This document shows, one piece after another, positions 40,401-46,400 of a DNA stretch of 64,000 nucleotides; positions within the stretch are counted from its first letter, which is position 1; each line of letters begins with the position of its first letter. The position numbers and the translations under genes were made by a program. The stretch is from Galaxea fascicularis (lineage: Eukaryota > Cnidaria > Anthozoa > Scleractinia > Euphylliidae), in assembly GCA_948470475.1 (NCBI GenBank), contig OX419338.1, forward strand, positions 1,473,159 through 1,537,158, written 5' to 3'. The notes under the pieces are model-generated. The model had not been told where the DNA came from. It did no database searches and saw only the letters and a program-made list of their open reading frames with translations.

Positions 40401-40866
40401 CTAAAACTTGGAAAATTTTCTGGACCTTTATTTTATGCCTTTTAAGGTTTGCCCTTCTGCCTTTATTTTCTTTGTCATTTCTGCATTCTATTTTCATTTA
40501 TTGATGACTAAAAAGATAAATACGCTGCCCGACTGCTGCGACTGGGTTTAACAGTTATCATCCATTGAAGGAAATTAATATTTTAACTGTGTTGTTTTGT
40601 TTACTTTTTGCATAAAGATTAAATTGGACGTGAAGCCGAACATGCAACTGAAAGTCGATCGAGTGAATCGCCTTGGGAAAAATGTCTGTGAAATACTTGA
40701 TGGACCATCACAGAAAGCAGTGAAAGGAGAATTGCAAGAGTTCAACGACAAGTGGCAAGATGCAACTGCAGCCCTGGAGAGCTACAGTGATAAAGGATAC
40801 CTGGATGCTAATAACGAATGCTGCCTTCTGAGGATAATCAAGCGAAAGTTTAAAACTCTTTCGTAG
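9773..40866 (+). CDS. Dystrophin/utrophin-family protein, short form (18 coding exons)
   Basis: Exons: 9773-9881, 21636-21697, 29495-29590, 30658-30735, 31216-31308, 31548-31645, 31756-31839, 32096-32211, 32927-33021, 33775-33878, 34162-34359, 35920-36073, 36374-36555, 37235-37379, 38006-38317, 39406-39588, 40110-40256 and 40618-40866 (stop TAG 40864-40866). All phases join without a break to give about 834 residues. Residues 40-147 form CH1 ('[14 protein letters not shown]', '[19 protein letters not shown]', '[11 protein letters not shown]'). Residues 165-272 form CH2 ('[20 protein letters not shown]', '[10 protein letters not shown]'). Together they make an F-actin-binding domain. Residues 380-830 form about four spectrin-type coiled-coil repeats; the second and third align with dystrophin repeats 2-3 ('[12 protein letters not shown]', '[11 protein letters not shown]'). 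Family proteins link cortical actin to the membrane. The WW, EF-hand and ZZ dystroglycan-binding end is absent here. Either the gene is a short form or the 3' end continues through exons I cannot see. Family call is firm; the 3' end is uncertain. Confidence 0.9.
10275..10362. repeat. Tandem duplication of a 44-bp unit
   Basis: Two adjacent copies of a 44-bp unit beginning GGCCAAAACACACCAATAGA, differing at one base (CAACACAACA versus CAACATAACA). It lies in the intron after exon 1a and has no coding role. Confidence 0.85.
12932..13043 (+). CDS. Alternative first exon 1b of the dystrophin-like gene
   Basis: The ATG in context TGCAATGGCC opens a 37-codon frame starting '[18 protein letters not shown]' and ending 'VRFVQLAG' at the strong donor G|GTAAGT, phase 1. 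It splices in frame to exon 2 at 21636. It is Gln-rich and unrelated in sequence to exon 1a, as expected for an isoform-specific N-terminus. Confidence 0.72.
13398..13467 (+). CDS. Possible further alternative first exon
   Basis: An ATG opens 23 codons ('[15 protein letters not shown]...') and reaches G|GTGTGG in phase 1, compatible with exon 2. The donor is poor and the frame stays open for another 40 codons past it, so a chance ORF is equally likely. Confidence 0.22.
13814..13939. mobile_element. Hairpin MITE (126 bp)
   Basis: The left arm GATTTCCGCACAGCC...ATTAATTATACATG pairs with the right arm CATGTATAATTAAT...GGCTGTGCGGAAATC. The loop is about 50 bp. It sits in an intron between alternative first exons 1b and 1c. 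Confidence 0.6.
14139..14160. repeat. (TG)11 microsatellite
   Basis: Eleven uninterrupted TG dinucleotides in an intron of the dystrophin-like gene. Confidence 0.95.
14803..14857 (+). CDS. Alternative first exon 1c of the dystrophin-like gene
   Basis: A short exon of 18 codons plus one base, '[18 protein letters not shown]', with donor G|GTATGG in phase 1. Joined to exon 2 it gives an uninterrupted run into '[15 protein letters not shown]'. The charged tail directly before the CH1 helix resembles the short N-termini of dystrophin isoforms. Confidence 0.6.
15863..16050. mobile_element. Hairpin MITE (188 bp)
   Basis: The ends CTACAAAAAAA and TTTTTTTCTGTAG are inverted. They continue inward with CTCCGGACCCGTCAAAAAAG against CTTTTTTGACGGGGTCCGGA and TAAAGAAAT against ATTTCTTTA around a centre CCATAGGTGCCTATGG. 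The whole element folds on itself. Both overlapping short ORFs here are by-products. Confidence 0.7.
17636..17708 (+). CDS. Alternative first exon 1d of the dystrophin-like gene
   Basis: The ATG in context CGAAATGGAT opens 24 charged codons, '[20 protein letters not shown]' followed by 'EDRT', and ends at G|GTTTGG in phase 1, compatible with exon 2. The donor is weak, but exon 8 of this gene (32096-32211) uses the same GTTTGG donor. It lies 3.9 kb upstream of exon 2. Confidence 0.5.
18236..18490. repeat. Tandem duplication of a ~130-bp unit
   Basis: The segment starting TAGTCTGCATTCGGTTA and running through ACTTGAAGGCCATTAATTAA and CTTTAAAGACTAA is repeated once with small changes. It is intronic, with no recognised function. 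Confidence 0.85.
18914..19473. mobile_element. Element with terminal inverted repeats (560 bp)
   Basis: The left end GATTACCTATTAATATCATG (continuing GGTGACAAATTA) matches the reverse complement of the right end TAATTTGTCACCCATGATAT. No protein is encoded. It abuts the next hairpin element, and the two share GATTAC-type ends. Confidence 0.6.
19469..19633. mobile_element. Perfect-arm palindromic repeat (about 165 bp)
   Basis: Long arms around the centre GAGCCCGTAGGGCGAG: AATCACATGATT, TTGGAATAAATAAGCACGAG and TTTTTTCAAAGACC each recur as their complement on the other side. Another palindrome with a similar GC-rich centre (GAGGCGCAGCCGAG) is at 42642-42829, so this looks like a recurring class of hairpin repeats in the genome. 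Confidence 0.65.
19629..20107. mobile_element. Inverted-repeat element carrying a TTCGG minisatellite
   Basis: The left end GATTACTTATTAATAATACA (then CTTGAAAAAAT) matches the reverse complement of the right end. Inside, 19735-20000 is a degenerate array of TTCGGAAATC/TTCGGTAATG/TTCGGGTG units of about 11-14 bp. The array keeps both strands open as ORFs, which are not genes. Confidence 0.6.
20340..21500 (-). pseudogene. Degenerate non-LTR retrotransposon (CR1/L2/jockey-like RT), 3' part
   Basis: On the minus strand, broken frames spell the signature of a non-LTR reverse transcriptase. At about 21310-21150 is '[20 protein letters not shown]' followed by '[11 protein letters not shown]', the FADD catalytic motif. 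At about 20850-20750 is '[17 protein letters not shown]'. At 20585-20346 is the typical C-terminal end '[20 protein letters not shown]'. Frameshifts and stops separate these blocks, so it is dead. It lies in the intron just before common exon 2. Confidence 0.8.
21636..21697 (+). CDS. Common exon 2 of the dystrophin-like gene, CH1 start
   Basis: A 62-nt exon between acceptor CGCAG and donor GTACGT, encoding '[20 protein letters not shown]', the first helix of CH1. It enters in phase 1, so it can accept any of the first exons at 9773, 12932, 14803 or 17636. Human DMD exon 2 is also 62 nt and encodes the same helix. Confidence 0.92.
21874..22103 (-). repeat. B2 split direct repeat of the retrotransposon
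   Basis: A 230-bp copy starting TTTATGCTCTCCGATTC and ending GGGATTACCCGC, repeated at 22358-22587. Confidence 0.9.
22159..22357 (-). repeat. A2 split direct repeat of the retrotransposon
   Basis: A 199-bp copy starting GGTCAAATCTCGCGACTTCG and ending GCGATAAACTTCC, repeated at 29086-29285. Confidence 0.9.
22358..22587 (-). repeat. B1 split direct repeat of the retrotransposon
   Basis: The second copy of the B repeat, directly abutting A2, as expected for the internal B1-A2-B2 block that rebuilds the element ends during retrotransposition. Confidence 0.9.
22915..23745 (-). CDS. Tyrosine recombinase of the Ngaro-like element
   Basis: About 276 residues of a phage-integrase-like catalytic region. 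An N-terminal SAM-like core ('[19 protein letters not shown]') is followed by '[10 protein letters not shown]', which carries the first catalytic Arg. '[16 protein letters not shown]' carries the HxxR box, and '[17 protein letters not shown]' carries the second His/Trp position and the Tyr nucleophile. It integrates a circular cDNA without a target duplication. Frame intact. It may be the C-terminal part of a longer polyprotein with the RNase H just upstream. Confidence 0.85.
   Translation of the reverse strand: MSRYTTQFPIRSDVLVLFIAYLADNHYSAATSLTYISALGYVHRLASLPDPTKSDLIKTALKGYAKLHPTLDSRLPITLPILAQVISACEHTLSSCFQRKLIRAMFALAFFAALRVGEITATAGKPTANLLLLSQAFFLKNNAGDVVGVKLSMRNYKHSDPSHPTDVIVYKDKPVCAVTLLLDYWHARGQSAGPLFCWPDNTAVSRSYFTQCLHQALSFSGLDTTIYKTHSFRIGAASWAAAKGMSDAQIRLFGRWKSNAFLRYIRTPTVNSPSLS
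23835..24359 (-). CDS. RNase H domain of the retrotransposon polyprotein
   Basis: The frame contains '[18 protein letters not shown]' (first catalytic Asp), '[16 protein letters not shown]' (Glu), '[19 protein letters not shown]' (second Asp) and '[15 protein letters not shown]' (last Asp). This is the RNase H type that follows RT in DIRS/Ngaro elements and degrades the RNA template. The ORF overlaps the RT frame end, suggesting one broken polyprotein. Confidence 0.8.
   Translation of the reverse strand: MATVLASFNCQSLFLEASWTSSGVLSFYTDAAQSCGFGVIFGKHWAYGKWSDTWKQRDISVLEFYPIVLGVHLWSPQLKNRRILFYSDNESVVHVINKQTSKDKCLLALVRQLVLICLSQNIYFKARHVPGKKNVLADSLSRLQVEKFQTLARGMDPLPTTIPLHLVRDNWAIP
24173..24819 (-). 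pseudogene. Reverse transcriptase, C-terminal part (split by insertion)
   Basis: Starting '[20 protein letters not shown]', this carries the (Y/L)xDD catalytic pair as 'ILDDFL', then the thumb region '[20 protein letters not shown]'. It continues the domain cut at 26079. The reading runs out of the palindromic insertion on its upstream side, so its own start is an artefact. Confidence 0.85.
24820..26070. mobile_element. Palindromic MULE-like element inside the RT gene
   Basis: A 1,251-bp insertion flanked by the 9-bp direct repeat ATTCCATTG (24811-24819 and 26071-26079). The two halves are inverted copies of about 500 bp around a centre near 25350-25530, so the element is almost one large palindrome. 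Ends are GAGTTTGGGTTTTGG. Subterminal arrays are GTCGAGGGTCGAGGG and its complement. It encodes no transposase. Long inverted repeats with a 9-bp target duplication fit a non-autonomous Mutator-like element. The host frame resumes correctly across the insertion (glutamate-end 'LSTAME' to 'WVARH'). Confidence 0.85.
26080..26917 (-). pseudogene. Reverse transcriptase, N-terminal part (split by insertion)
   Basis: The protein contains '[20 protein letters not shown]', '[20 protein letters not shown]' (catalytic Asp of motif A) and '[17 protein letters not shown]' (motif B), typical of DIRS-type RT. The frame ends where the palindromic element enters, before the ILDDFL motif. Its 5' end overlaps the Gag-like ORF in another frame. 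Confidence 0.85.
26658..27791 (-). CDS. Gag-like ORF of the Ngaro-like element
   Basis: 377 residues. A basic start '[15 protein letters not shown]' with a nuclear-signal-like 'KRRRG' is followed by a low-complexity Ser/Ala/Pro region and a folded middle ('[20 protein letters not shown]'). The C-terminal Cys/His stretch '[20 protein letters not shown]' plus '[11 protein letters not shown]' is probably an RNA-binding zinc knuckle. This arrangement is typical of ORF1 in DIRS-order elements. Confidence 0.8.
   Translation of the reverse strand: MPPKRKRPATNPEYLTRVSKRRRGPPEPAASHPATLNQVPASSGSNGASTSSVPNTSTLPTARVTEDTLQGVAEAIADAVKKSLRDSGLVSPQSLAEPQIQFVPDPPPETAPQLGVQEAVRANVQTLTGGIVQNAAPGDGSKNSFISSAVPLAARVPERIRSKIWANEYIDFSHLLITYKDDQSYTFQLQGNESGQQVLSMVPTYKRPTIQNIEQWTNAFQVFVSIYAQKFPHDSPALMKYGSVVRDLAAQSANWRFYDENFRQLRQKQHIAWDHIHNELWLRAHHQLPKFNGATRGSQSRFRGLGGRSNNSFFPKGFCWKFHNGTQCNGCAFKHQCFKCGNNHPIFRCPTQPKPPAGRNSTTKQPTTPTNSASHTG
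28399..28430. repeat. Poly-T run (poly-A on the minus strand)
   Basis: About 30 uninterrupted T immediately downstream (minus strand) of the SGNH ORF end. It may be a microsatellite grown from a stretch of A in the retroelement. Confidence 0.9.
28428..29045 (-). CDS. SGNH-hydrolase-like ORF of the Ngaro-like element
   Basis: 205 residues with the SGNH/GDSL esterase blocks in order: '[16 protein letters not shown]' (block I, GHS), '[14 protein letters not shown]' (Gly block), '[14 protein letters not shown]' (GSND, block III) and '[16 protein letters not shown]' (DxxH, block V). These blocks hold the Ser, Gly, Asn and Asp/His catalytic positions. Such domains are known cargo of some Ngaro and other retroelements; their role in transposition is unclear. 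It is the first ORF after repeat A1 and looks intact. Confidence 0.82.
29086..29285 (-). repeat. A1 split direct repeat (5' end of the retrotransposon)
   Basis: About 199 bp, almost identical to 22159-22357; marks the outer 5' boundary of the element on the minus strand. Confidence 0.9.
29495..31308 (+). CDS. CH1 domain exons 3-5 of the dystrophin-like gene
   Basis: Three phase-0 exons: 29495-29590 (96 nt, '[20 protein letters not shown]'), 30658-30735 (78 nt, '[19 protein letters not shown]') and 31216-31308 (93 nt, '[20 protein letters not shown]' then '[11 protein letters not shown]'). The last two have the same lengths as human DMD exons 4 and 5, and the first is one codon longer than human exon 3. 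This is the first half of the actin-binding domain. Confidence 0.92.
31384..31450. repeat. GATGAC/GATGAT simple repeat
   Basis: Degenerate (GAYGAT)n just after the CH1 exon ending at 31308. It extends a spurious Met-rich reading frame past the real donor site. Confidence 0.9.
31548..33021 (+). CDS. CH2 domain exons 6-9 of the dystrophin-like gene
   Basis: Four exons: 31548-31645, 31756-31839, 32096-32211 and 32927-33021. They encode the interdomain linker and CH2: '[17 protein letters not shown]', '[20 protein letters not shown]', '[20 protein letters not shown]', '[20 protein letters not shown]' and '[13 protein letters not shown]'. The first two together correspond to human DMD exon 6 with an extra intron; the third (116 nt) corresponds to exon 7 (119 nt). 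Phases 0-2-2-1-0 join cleanly. Confidence 0.92.
32475..32662. mobile_element. MITE with CAGGGGCGGATC ends
   Basis: The left end CAGGGGCGGATCCAGG and the right end CTAGATCCGCCCCTG are inverted, flanked by CAAAA on both sides. There is an internal G-run and no coding frame. Ends of this form are common in animal hAT-like non-autonomous elements. Located in the intron between exons 8 and 9. Confidence 0.75.
33775..34359 (+). CDS. Linker exons 10-11 of the dystrophin-like gene
   Basis: Exon 33775-33878 ('[20 protein letters not shown]', phase 0-2) and exon 34162-34359 (phase 2-2). The second follows a T-rich acceptor tract ending GGTGAG and ends at GG|GTAACG. It encodes 66 residues including '[20 protein letters not shown]'. 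Both lie between CH2 and the first spectrin repeat, where dystrophin has hinge 1. The second exon has no clear similarity, is symmetric, and could be skipped without changing frame. Confidence 0.65.
35920..36555 (+). CDS. Spectrin repeat 1 exons 12-13
   Basis: Exons 35920-36073 ('[20 protein letters not shown]' through 'VMAQKDKHE') and 36374-36555 ('[20 protein letters not shown]' through '[19 protein letters not shown]'). Joined directly they make a continuous helix B with the heptad 'HEKFQKEL' typical of spectrin repeats. Phase 2-0-2. Confidence 0.85.
36623..36689. repeat. Near-perfect palindrome
   Basis: AAGAATGATCGTCGCAGTTA on the left pairs with TAACCGCGACGATCATTCTT on the right around AATTGTAAAAATT. 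It is intronic and probably the end product of a hairpin MITE. Confidence 0.85.
37235..39588 (+). CDS. Spectrin repeats 2-3 exons 14-16
   Basis: Exons 37235-37379, 38006-38317 and 39406-39588, all joining in phase (2-0-0-0). Repeat 2 starts '[19 protein letters not shown]' with '[15 protein letters not shown]', matching dystrophin repeat 2 ('LNDWLTKTEER', 'VQQHKVLQEDL'). Repeat 3 has '[20 protein letters not shown]' and '[18 protein letters not shown]', matching dystrophin repeat 3. These form rod-like triple-helical coiled coils. Confidence 0.88.
40110..40866 (+). CDS. Spectrin-like repeat 4 and C-terminus, exons 17-18
   Basis: Exon 40110-40256 ('[20 protein letters not shown]') and exon 40618-40866 ('[19 protein letters not shown]', '[19 protein letters not shown]') form a fourth repeat. 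It ends in the tail '[15 protein letters not shown]' and a TAG. The tail is Cys/Lys-rich and unlike a spectrin repeat. A weak donor GTGATA at about 40789 could instead splice the last repeat onward; no further plus-strand exon was seen. An AATAAT-type signal lies about 45 nt after the stop. Confidence 0.75.
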
Positions 40867-41106
40867 ACACTGTAGCATTTAATTTGCTAATTAGTATAAC
40901 AGGACTGTGCAATAATAAGATGGGTTAATTTAAAAGCCGTGTGCAAGATAATCTTGCTCTATCCTTACGCAATCGGCAACTATTTGGCAAGTTCAGCCAC
41001 ATACATAAGTTAGGTTACTCGAAGGCAGCATTTCGAGTATATACGTTGGTCATTGAACCTCATGGAGGGCGTACAACCCAAATCGCGTACGACATATAAT
41101 TAGCGA

Positions 41107-41416
41107 TTATTGAATGCGACTGAGTAGGATATGAAGAATTCTGCAGGTCAGGGAGGGTGTTATCGGATAACATCCTCCGAGATCTGCAGAATTCTTCATA
41201 TTCTACGAAAGCCGAATTCAATAATTACTTTATTATTCATTCAAAATATTTTCAATATTTTCTTCGCTCAAACTTCTAAACCTACTCGCAGCCATTTTTC
41301 TACTCAACAAAAATAACACAATCTCGTCCCAGCTTTTTTCGGTCAACGGTTCAATAATTTGCAGCGGGCTGCACTTTTGACGTCGTTTTGACGTCATCGG
41401 TTTATTAATCTGCAGC

Positions 41417-41452
<36 letters not shown>

Positions 41453-41560
41453 AAGTTTCTTTCCAAATTTGGTGAACAGCAGCTGGTTATGGTGAGTTAT
41501 GCGTGTGGTTTTAACCAATCAGAAACGGGGAAATATTTTGAATGAATAATAATGTGGTAT
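41107..41560. mobile_element. Composite of inverted and direct repeats
   Basis: TATGAAGAATTCTGCAG at 41130 is inverted as CTGCAGAATTCTTCATA at 41184. TTTATTATTCATTCAAAATA near 41230 is inverted near 41530-41560. Between them CAGCGGGCTGCACTTTTGAC is directly repeated (41361 and 41413). Probably a non-autonomous DNA transposon of about 450 bp. Confidence 0.5.
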
Positions 41561-41858
41561 ATTCTATCAACTGAGTTAGGTCGGAGCGCAATTTTCTGAA
41601 TTGAAAGGCAAAAGATAGTGTAGTTCTATGAGGCAGTGCAAGCCTACTAGCATTCGTTTCCATAGCTGAATAACCTTTCATGAGTTGTTCCTCTTGGAAG
41701 AGAGAAATGCATGCAGAAGAAATATATAAAACGATGAAACGTTACAGACCTGATGTAGGGAGAGGCAACCACCAGAAAAGATGCTAACTAGTTTTTTGCT
41801 ACGTGATTTAGTACACATTGACATCGAGAATGCCTTTAATAATATTAAGTACAGACCC

Positions 41859-41979
41859 CAGTTGTTCAAAGAGCGGATAACTCTATCCAGTGGATAAGTC
41901 GTGTATTGGAACTGATACATTTCATCTATCAGATAGCGAGTTATCCGCTAGATAGACTTATCGGCTCTTTGAACAACTG
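41859..41979. mobile_element. Hairpin MITE (121 bp)
   Basis: CAGTTGTTCAAAGAGCGGAT on the left pairs with the right end GGCTCTTTGAACAACTG, with further pairing of GGATAACTCTATC and GATAGCGAGTTATCC inside. Confidence 0.75.
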
Positions 41980-42455
41980 TTAGGGACATAGCTAGAGATA
42001 TCATACATTTGCTTTTTTGCAAAGACAGGTAATGTTTAGAGTTTTTGCTGTTGCTGAATTTAGGTTAAAAAGTAAAGACAATTAGTTGACATGTCGGAAC
42101 TGTAGTCAATAAAGCTGTAGTGTTAAACTATAACTATCAAAAGGGCTAATTGACTGAATGATCAACTGATCAAATAGAGCTTTGTTATGAGGTATGCTGT
42201 TCATCAAATGCATTTATTATAAGTTCACTTCAGATCTTTGTTTATTGTGTGTTTTTTTAAAAGGTGTATCTTTGGTAGATCTTGTGTAGAACTCTGAACT
42301 TCAGGATTATTCTAGTCGAAATCCGTATTTGCGACGGAGAGACAGAAAAAAAACTCTTTTTGAGGTAAAAAATAAAGAGAATTGAAAAGGTTTAACAGCG
42401 ACTCATTTTCTTTTAGAAAGATATGGTTCCCGGGGTAGGGAAGAGGGGACACAGA

Positions 42456-42540
42456 AGGTACCCCTTTCGTATACCTTCCACTGACAAAAGGTACCCCTTT
42501 CGTATACCTTCCATTAGAAAATGGTACCCCTTTCACAAAC
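42456..42540. repeat. Three tandem GGTACCCCTTTCG units
   Basis: GGTACCCCTTTCGTATACCT followed by TCCA is repeated twice and followed by a shorter third copy GGTACCCCTTTCACAAACC, spacing about 35 bp. A related piece (AAGGAACCCCTTTCGGG) is at 43060. Confidence 0.85.
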
Positions 42541-42641
42541 CTACTTAAGAACACTGCATCCCCTTTTTAGCCCTTAGAATGAAGTTTTCTTGTCATTTTT
42601 ATTAAAACAGTAGTACAGCCATAAGGTATGTGTGTAAATTT

Positions 42642-42829
42642 AACAAATCGAATGTGGTTTAGCGTTGTCTGTACTCTTATCGACAAGGAGTATGCCTCAT
42701 CACAGTGGTCAAAATGTTGTGGACTTACGAGGCGCAGCCGAGTGAGTCCACAACAAATTTTGACTACTGTGATGACGCTTATCGTTGTCGATAAGAGTAC
42801 ATACAACGCTAAACCAGATTCGATTTGTT
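42642..42829. mobile_element. Long palindromic repeat (188 bp)
   Basis: Arms AACAAATCGAATGTGGTTTA, GTACTCTTATCGACAA and AGTGGTCAAAATGTTGTGGA recur as complements around the centre CGAGGCGCAGCCGAG. The short antisense ORFs here are palindrome artefacts. Confidence 0.75.
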
Positions 42830-43225
42830 TTTTACCACAATATCAGCGTCAAAGAAAATGCTTATTTCAGCGCGCGAGAGATGAAAAAGGCATTGCGTGA
42901 CAAGTTGACGTGAGCAGCGTTGTCTGAACTCTTATCGACAACGACGAATTAGCCAATCAGATTGCGAGAGTACCAGCAGTTGTGGTAAAATACAGATTTC
43001 CCTGTCCTTTCATATACTTTGACTCGTGAAATCCCTACCCTTTCATATATCTGAAGCAGGAAAAAGGAACCCCTTTCGGGTGGAGCCTCCCCGTAAATCG
43101 AATTCTCGCCCTAACAAATGATTTAAGTCAGTGATTTTAATCATCTACTAATCCACAGCGGAGCACTTCCCTTGAAGAAAACCAGGCGATAAGGAGATAA
43201 ACATAAATTAGACATAAATAATAGC

Positions 43226-43231
43226 TTTATT
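43226..43231 (-). terminator. Polyadenylation signal of the cysteine-rich array gene
   Basis: AATAAA on the minus strand, about 103 nt past the stop codon at 43334. Confidence 0.6.
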
Positions 43232-43333
43232 TTCTCTGTTTTATTCGCTACCACTATATTTTAATTAACAAACCACTTGTACGTTTGTTTTGCCTGTTGA
43301 GGTCTGCCGAGCATGGCTTATATAATGTAGAAC

Positions 43334-43474
43334 TTAGAAAGCTGCTGAAGGCTCTGGTGGAGGCTGTGTTGAAGCGCCATTTTTCAGACAGGTCAAATAT
43401 TTGGAATAGCATTTTAGCCGTCCCAGACCCTTGTTACTTGCTATGCATTCCTTTGCTTTAGCACGGCACTCTTT
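43334..43474 (-). CDS. Terminal exon, module D
   Basis: Acceptor TTTGTAG, then 'KECRAKAKECIASNKGLGRL' and 'KCYSKYLTCLKNG', a Pro-rich tail 'STQPPPEPSAAF' and stop TAA. Cys spacing 6-11-6. Confidence 0.82.
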   Translation of the reverse strand, partial: KECRAKAKECIASNKGLGRLKCYSKYLTCLKNGASTQPPPEPSAAF

Positions 43475-46400
43475 CTACAAACGAGAGAAGAATATATGGT
43501 AAAGAACGTTATTTAACTTCTAAAGATTACTGCCCGTCTCAGTGATAAAATAGGCCGCTCTATTAAAACGTTAACCAAAAAACATGACGGTGGTATTGTT
43601 TCAAGCTACAACCATAACAAGAACAATAACCACAAGCCAATGACATTACAGGTATCCCTCCAGAACGTTAAACATAGATCTGCTATTTACACAGATGAGA
43701 AGATGGTGGAAAAAAGCAAGAAGGTATTGTTCAATAAATTTCTAAGGAATTTTGTCTTTCGAGTTGAAAGGGAGTGTTGTTTTCATTTTGAAAATACCAA
43801 AACGTGGGAATCACCAGGCCCTTATTTGTATTAACGGAATTCGAGCAGAAATCAGTGGCGCTTTTAATAGGATATGCTGTTAACATGGTTACCTATCATG
43901 ACAGAAATTGATTAGGCAATTTCCAGAGGGTATCAACGATTAGCAGTATGAATTCATCCACGTATACGATGCTAGAAGTAGATAATGAAAACTAAAATAG
44001 AGGTATGTAATCATTTAATGATCAGATAATAGTGAATTGGAGTACTTACTACGAATGGTGGTAAAGTCGGTAGTGGTGGTAAAGTCGGTAAAAGCGGTAC
44101 AACGCATGCGCGGTATTTCTTGAAACATTCAGCCTTACTGTCGTTGCCTTTAATGCAGTCGGCCAAATCATTGATGCATTTCTAAATGACAGAAATATGA
44201 AGACATCAACTCTACAAACAAAGGTCATAACTGAGCGAACAAATTAGAAGCACTGACTCAGCCAACGCTATTAATTAATTAATACATTAATTCATTAAGT
44301 TTTGTATTAATTCATTTCTTTATAAATTACATTCCTAGAAACGAATTACATTCGTAGAAATGAAATTGTTATAGCCGGATCCTTAAGAATATGGCCTTAA
44401 TAAGTTCCCAATTTAATTCCTACAGAATATAAATGTACCGCTAAAATACATACATTAGTTATGATTTCTATAAAAATGCCAAGTTGCTAACTGCATGATT
44501 AAAAACATAGATAATTGCCAGACGACGTAATAGTTCTTTGGCAGGTTCATTCTCGTCCCCAGAGCCCACGTTCCTTCTGGCCTGCGGCAGAGATCGAGAG
44601 CTCTGGCTGGTGCCAAACCACGAACTCCGTGAATCACGGACTTTCGGCTCTTCTACGCAAACTCAGAAGTTTCAAACAATAGTGGTTGCTAACGGCTACA
44701 AAAATGCACCTTTACTGCGACTGCGCATATTTCGGAACTGGCCAGAGCTCTCGATTTCTGCCGCAGGCCAGAAGGATCGTGAGCTCTGGGGACGAGAATG
44801 TGGCAGGTTAAGAACTCCGTCTTTTCCTTTAATCTTTGTGCAGATCGTTTCGTTTTCATTGCTTTAACTAATACTTTAAACTGCCGGATTCTAAAAATTA
44901 AACAGGGGAAGTCAGCCTTCAAAAAAATATTATTTCGTGTGAACCATCGGACGTTATGCACCAGTCAATGTAAATCCCCAGTTTCGAATGTCACACGTTG
45001 GATTTTGCCCCGCTACTGTCCCCGCTTTTCCCGGGTAGGGTGGGGGGGGGGATTTACATTGACTGGTGCATTACCACCAGGACTTTTCATGTCAACCAAC
45101 CGAACGTTACGTCTGGCGTCCGGCCTCAAACGCAATCCCTGTTTTATTACAATTATATTTCATTGTAACGCGCATTTGAAAACTTTGTTGAACTTGCACG
45201 CTACAAATGAATAGGTACAAATGAATATGTCATTTTATATTTTATACTTTCTGAAAATTTATGGTTCTTAAGTACAAATACATATAAACATTAAGTCTAG
45301 TATAGTGCTTAGACAAAGGCACTTAATGTGCTTTTCTTACCTTCAAGCCCGGTGGTATAGTTGGTATCAGTTGGGCCATGCAGGTCTTGTATTTCTTCAA
45401 ACACTCCAAGTTGCTCACTTTATCCAGTCTCATGCAATCATACAGGTCTATTTTGCATTGCTGAAGAAGAAACATGAAATTTTATGAACCACCGCCGCTA
45501 TAACACAAATAATAAAACAAAAACAATAAAGCAAAAACGAAGGCTCAGTTTGCACCCATTCTAATTATGATAATCATCACTTTTCCAATATTCTCTTTTG
45601 GTTTTAACTGGCTTGCTGTACAGTTTTCTTTCAAGGTTTTAGCCATGTTGGCAATATTGAAAAAAGCAACGAGATTGAAAAATTGTAGAAAAATAGAAAT
45701 TGAACGCACACTGACTCGAAAATTAAAAGTTTCATCAAAGCTACGACTAAACTAATTTGCCGAGCTTGCCAGCAGCCAGCAACTGAAGAATAAAAACTTG
45801 TTAAACTATTTTAAAAGCTAAGAGATAGTGTTCAATATCCATAAAGGAAGTAAGGGACGTCTGACTACAACTGCAAGTCTTTTGGGGTCATCCCCATCAA
45901 TTTGATTATAACAGCTGAATTCACGACCAAAGCAATGAATCATCTAGAAAAATTCCTGAGAGTTTTGCTGTGGAAATTTGTACCTGTTTATGTCAATCGG
46001 CTCTTTACTTGATATAGTTCAACGAATGTGGAAAGCTTAATTTTAAAAATTTTAAAACAGGTAATTTTTTAAAATGCTTATTAACTGAATTAGCCTGGCC
46101 GGGCGGGAAAATATTTAGCTTTATTTGGTGTTGTAATGCTCACTTCAACAACGCTGGCTTTTTCAACTTGCCCGACATCATCGGTCGCATCCTGAGCAAC
46201 TTCTGCAGGCCCTTTGTTTATGAGGCACTTTCCAAACGACAAAACACACTTCAACTTATCAGGAAATTCTGTTGCTTCAATTTTGCATTTCTTTAACTCA
46301 TCTTTGCAAGCAGCCTGATAAAGAAAAGAAAATACTCAAACAGGCAGAGAGAAAATAAAAAATAAAAAACCAGAAAAGGACGACGAAAAAGAAGCAGTTT

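Larger units (their letters stand above)
40867..43333. other. Repeat-filled spacer between convergent genes
   Basis: No exon seen on either strand. Contents: palindrome 41107-41230, duplicated TGCAGCGGGCTGCACTTTTG at about 41360 and 41411, hairpin MITE 41859-41979, tandem GGTACCCCTTTCG repeats at about 42456-42540, palindrome 42642-42829. Confidence 0.75.

Noticed and set aside
44455..44961. ORFs on both strands near 44.5-45.0 kb and their copies at 47.3-47.7 kb
   Set aside because: They lie in a hairpin MITE and its duplicate; the frames follow the palindrome and lack exon borders.
45865..45912. Candidate functional exon between modules B and C
   Set aside because: The frame carries a stop in the needed phase and there is no donor at the expected place; better explained as a decayed copy of exon 1.
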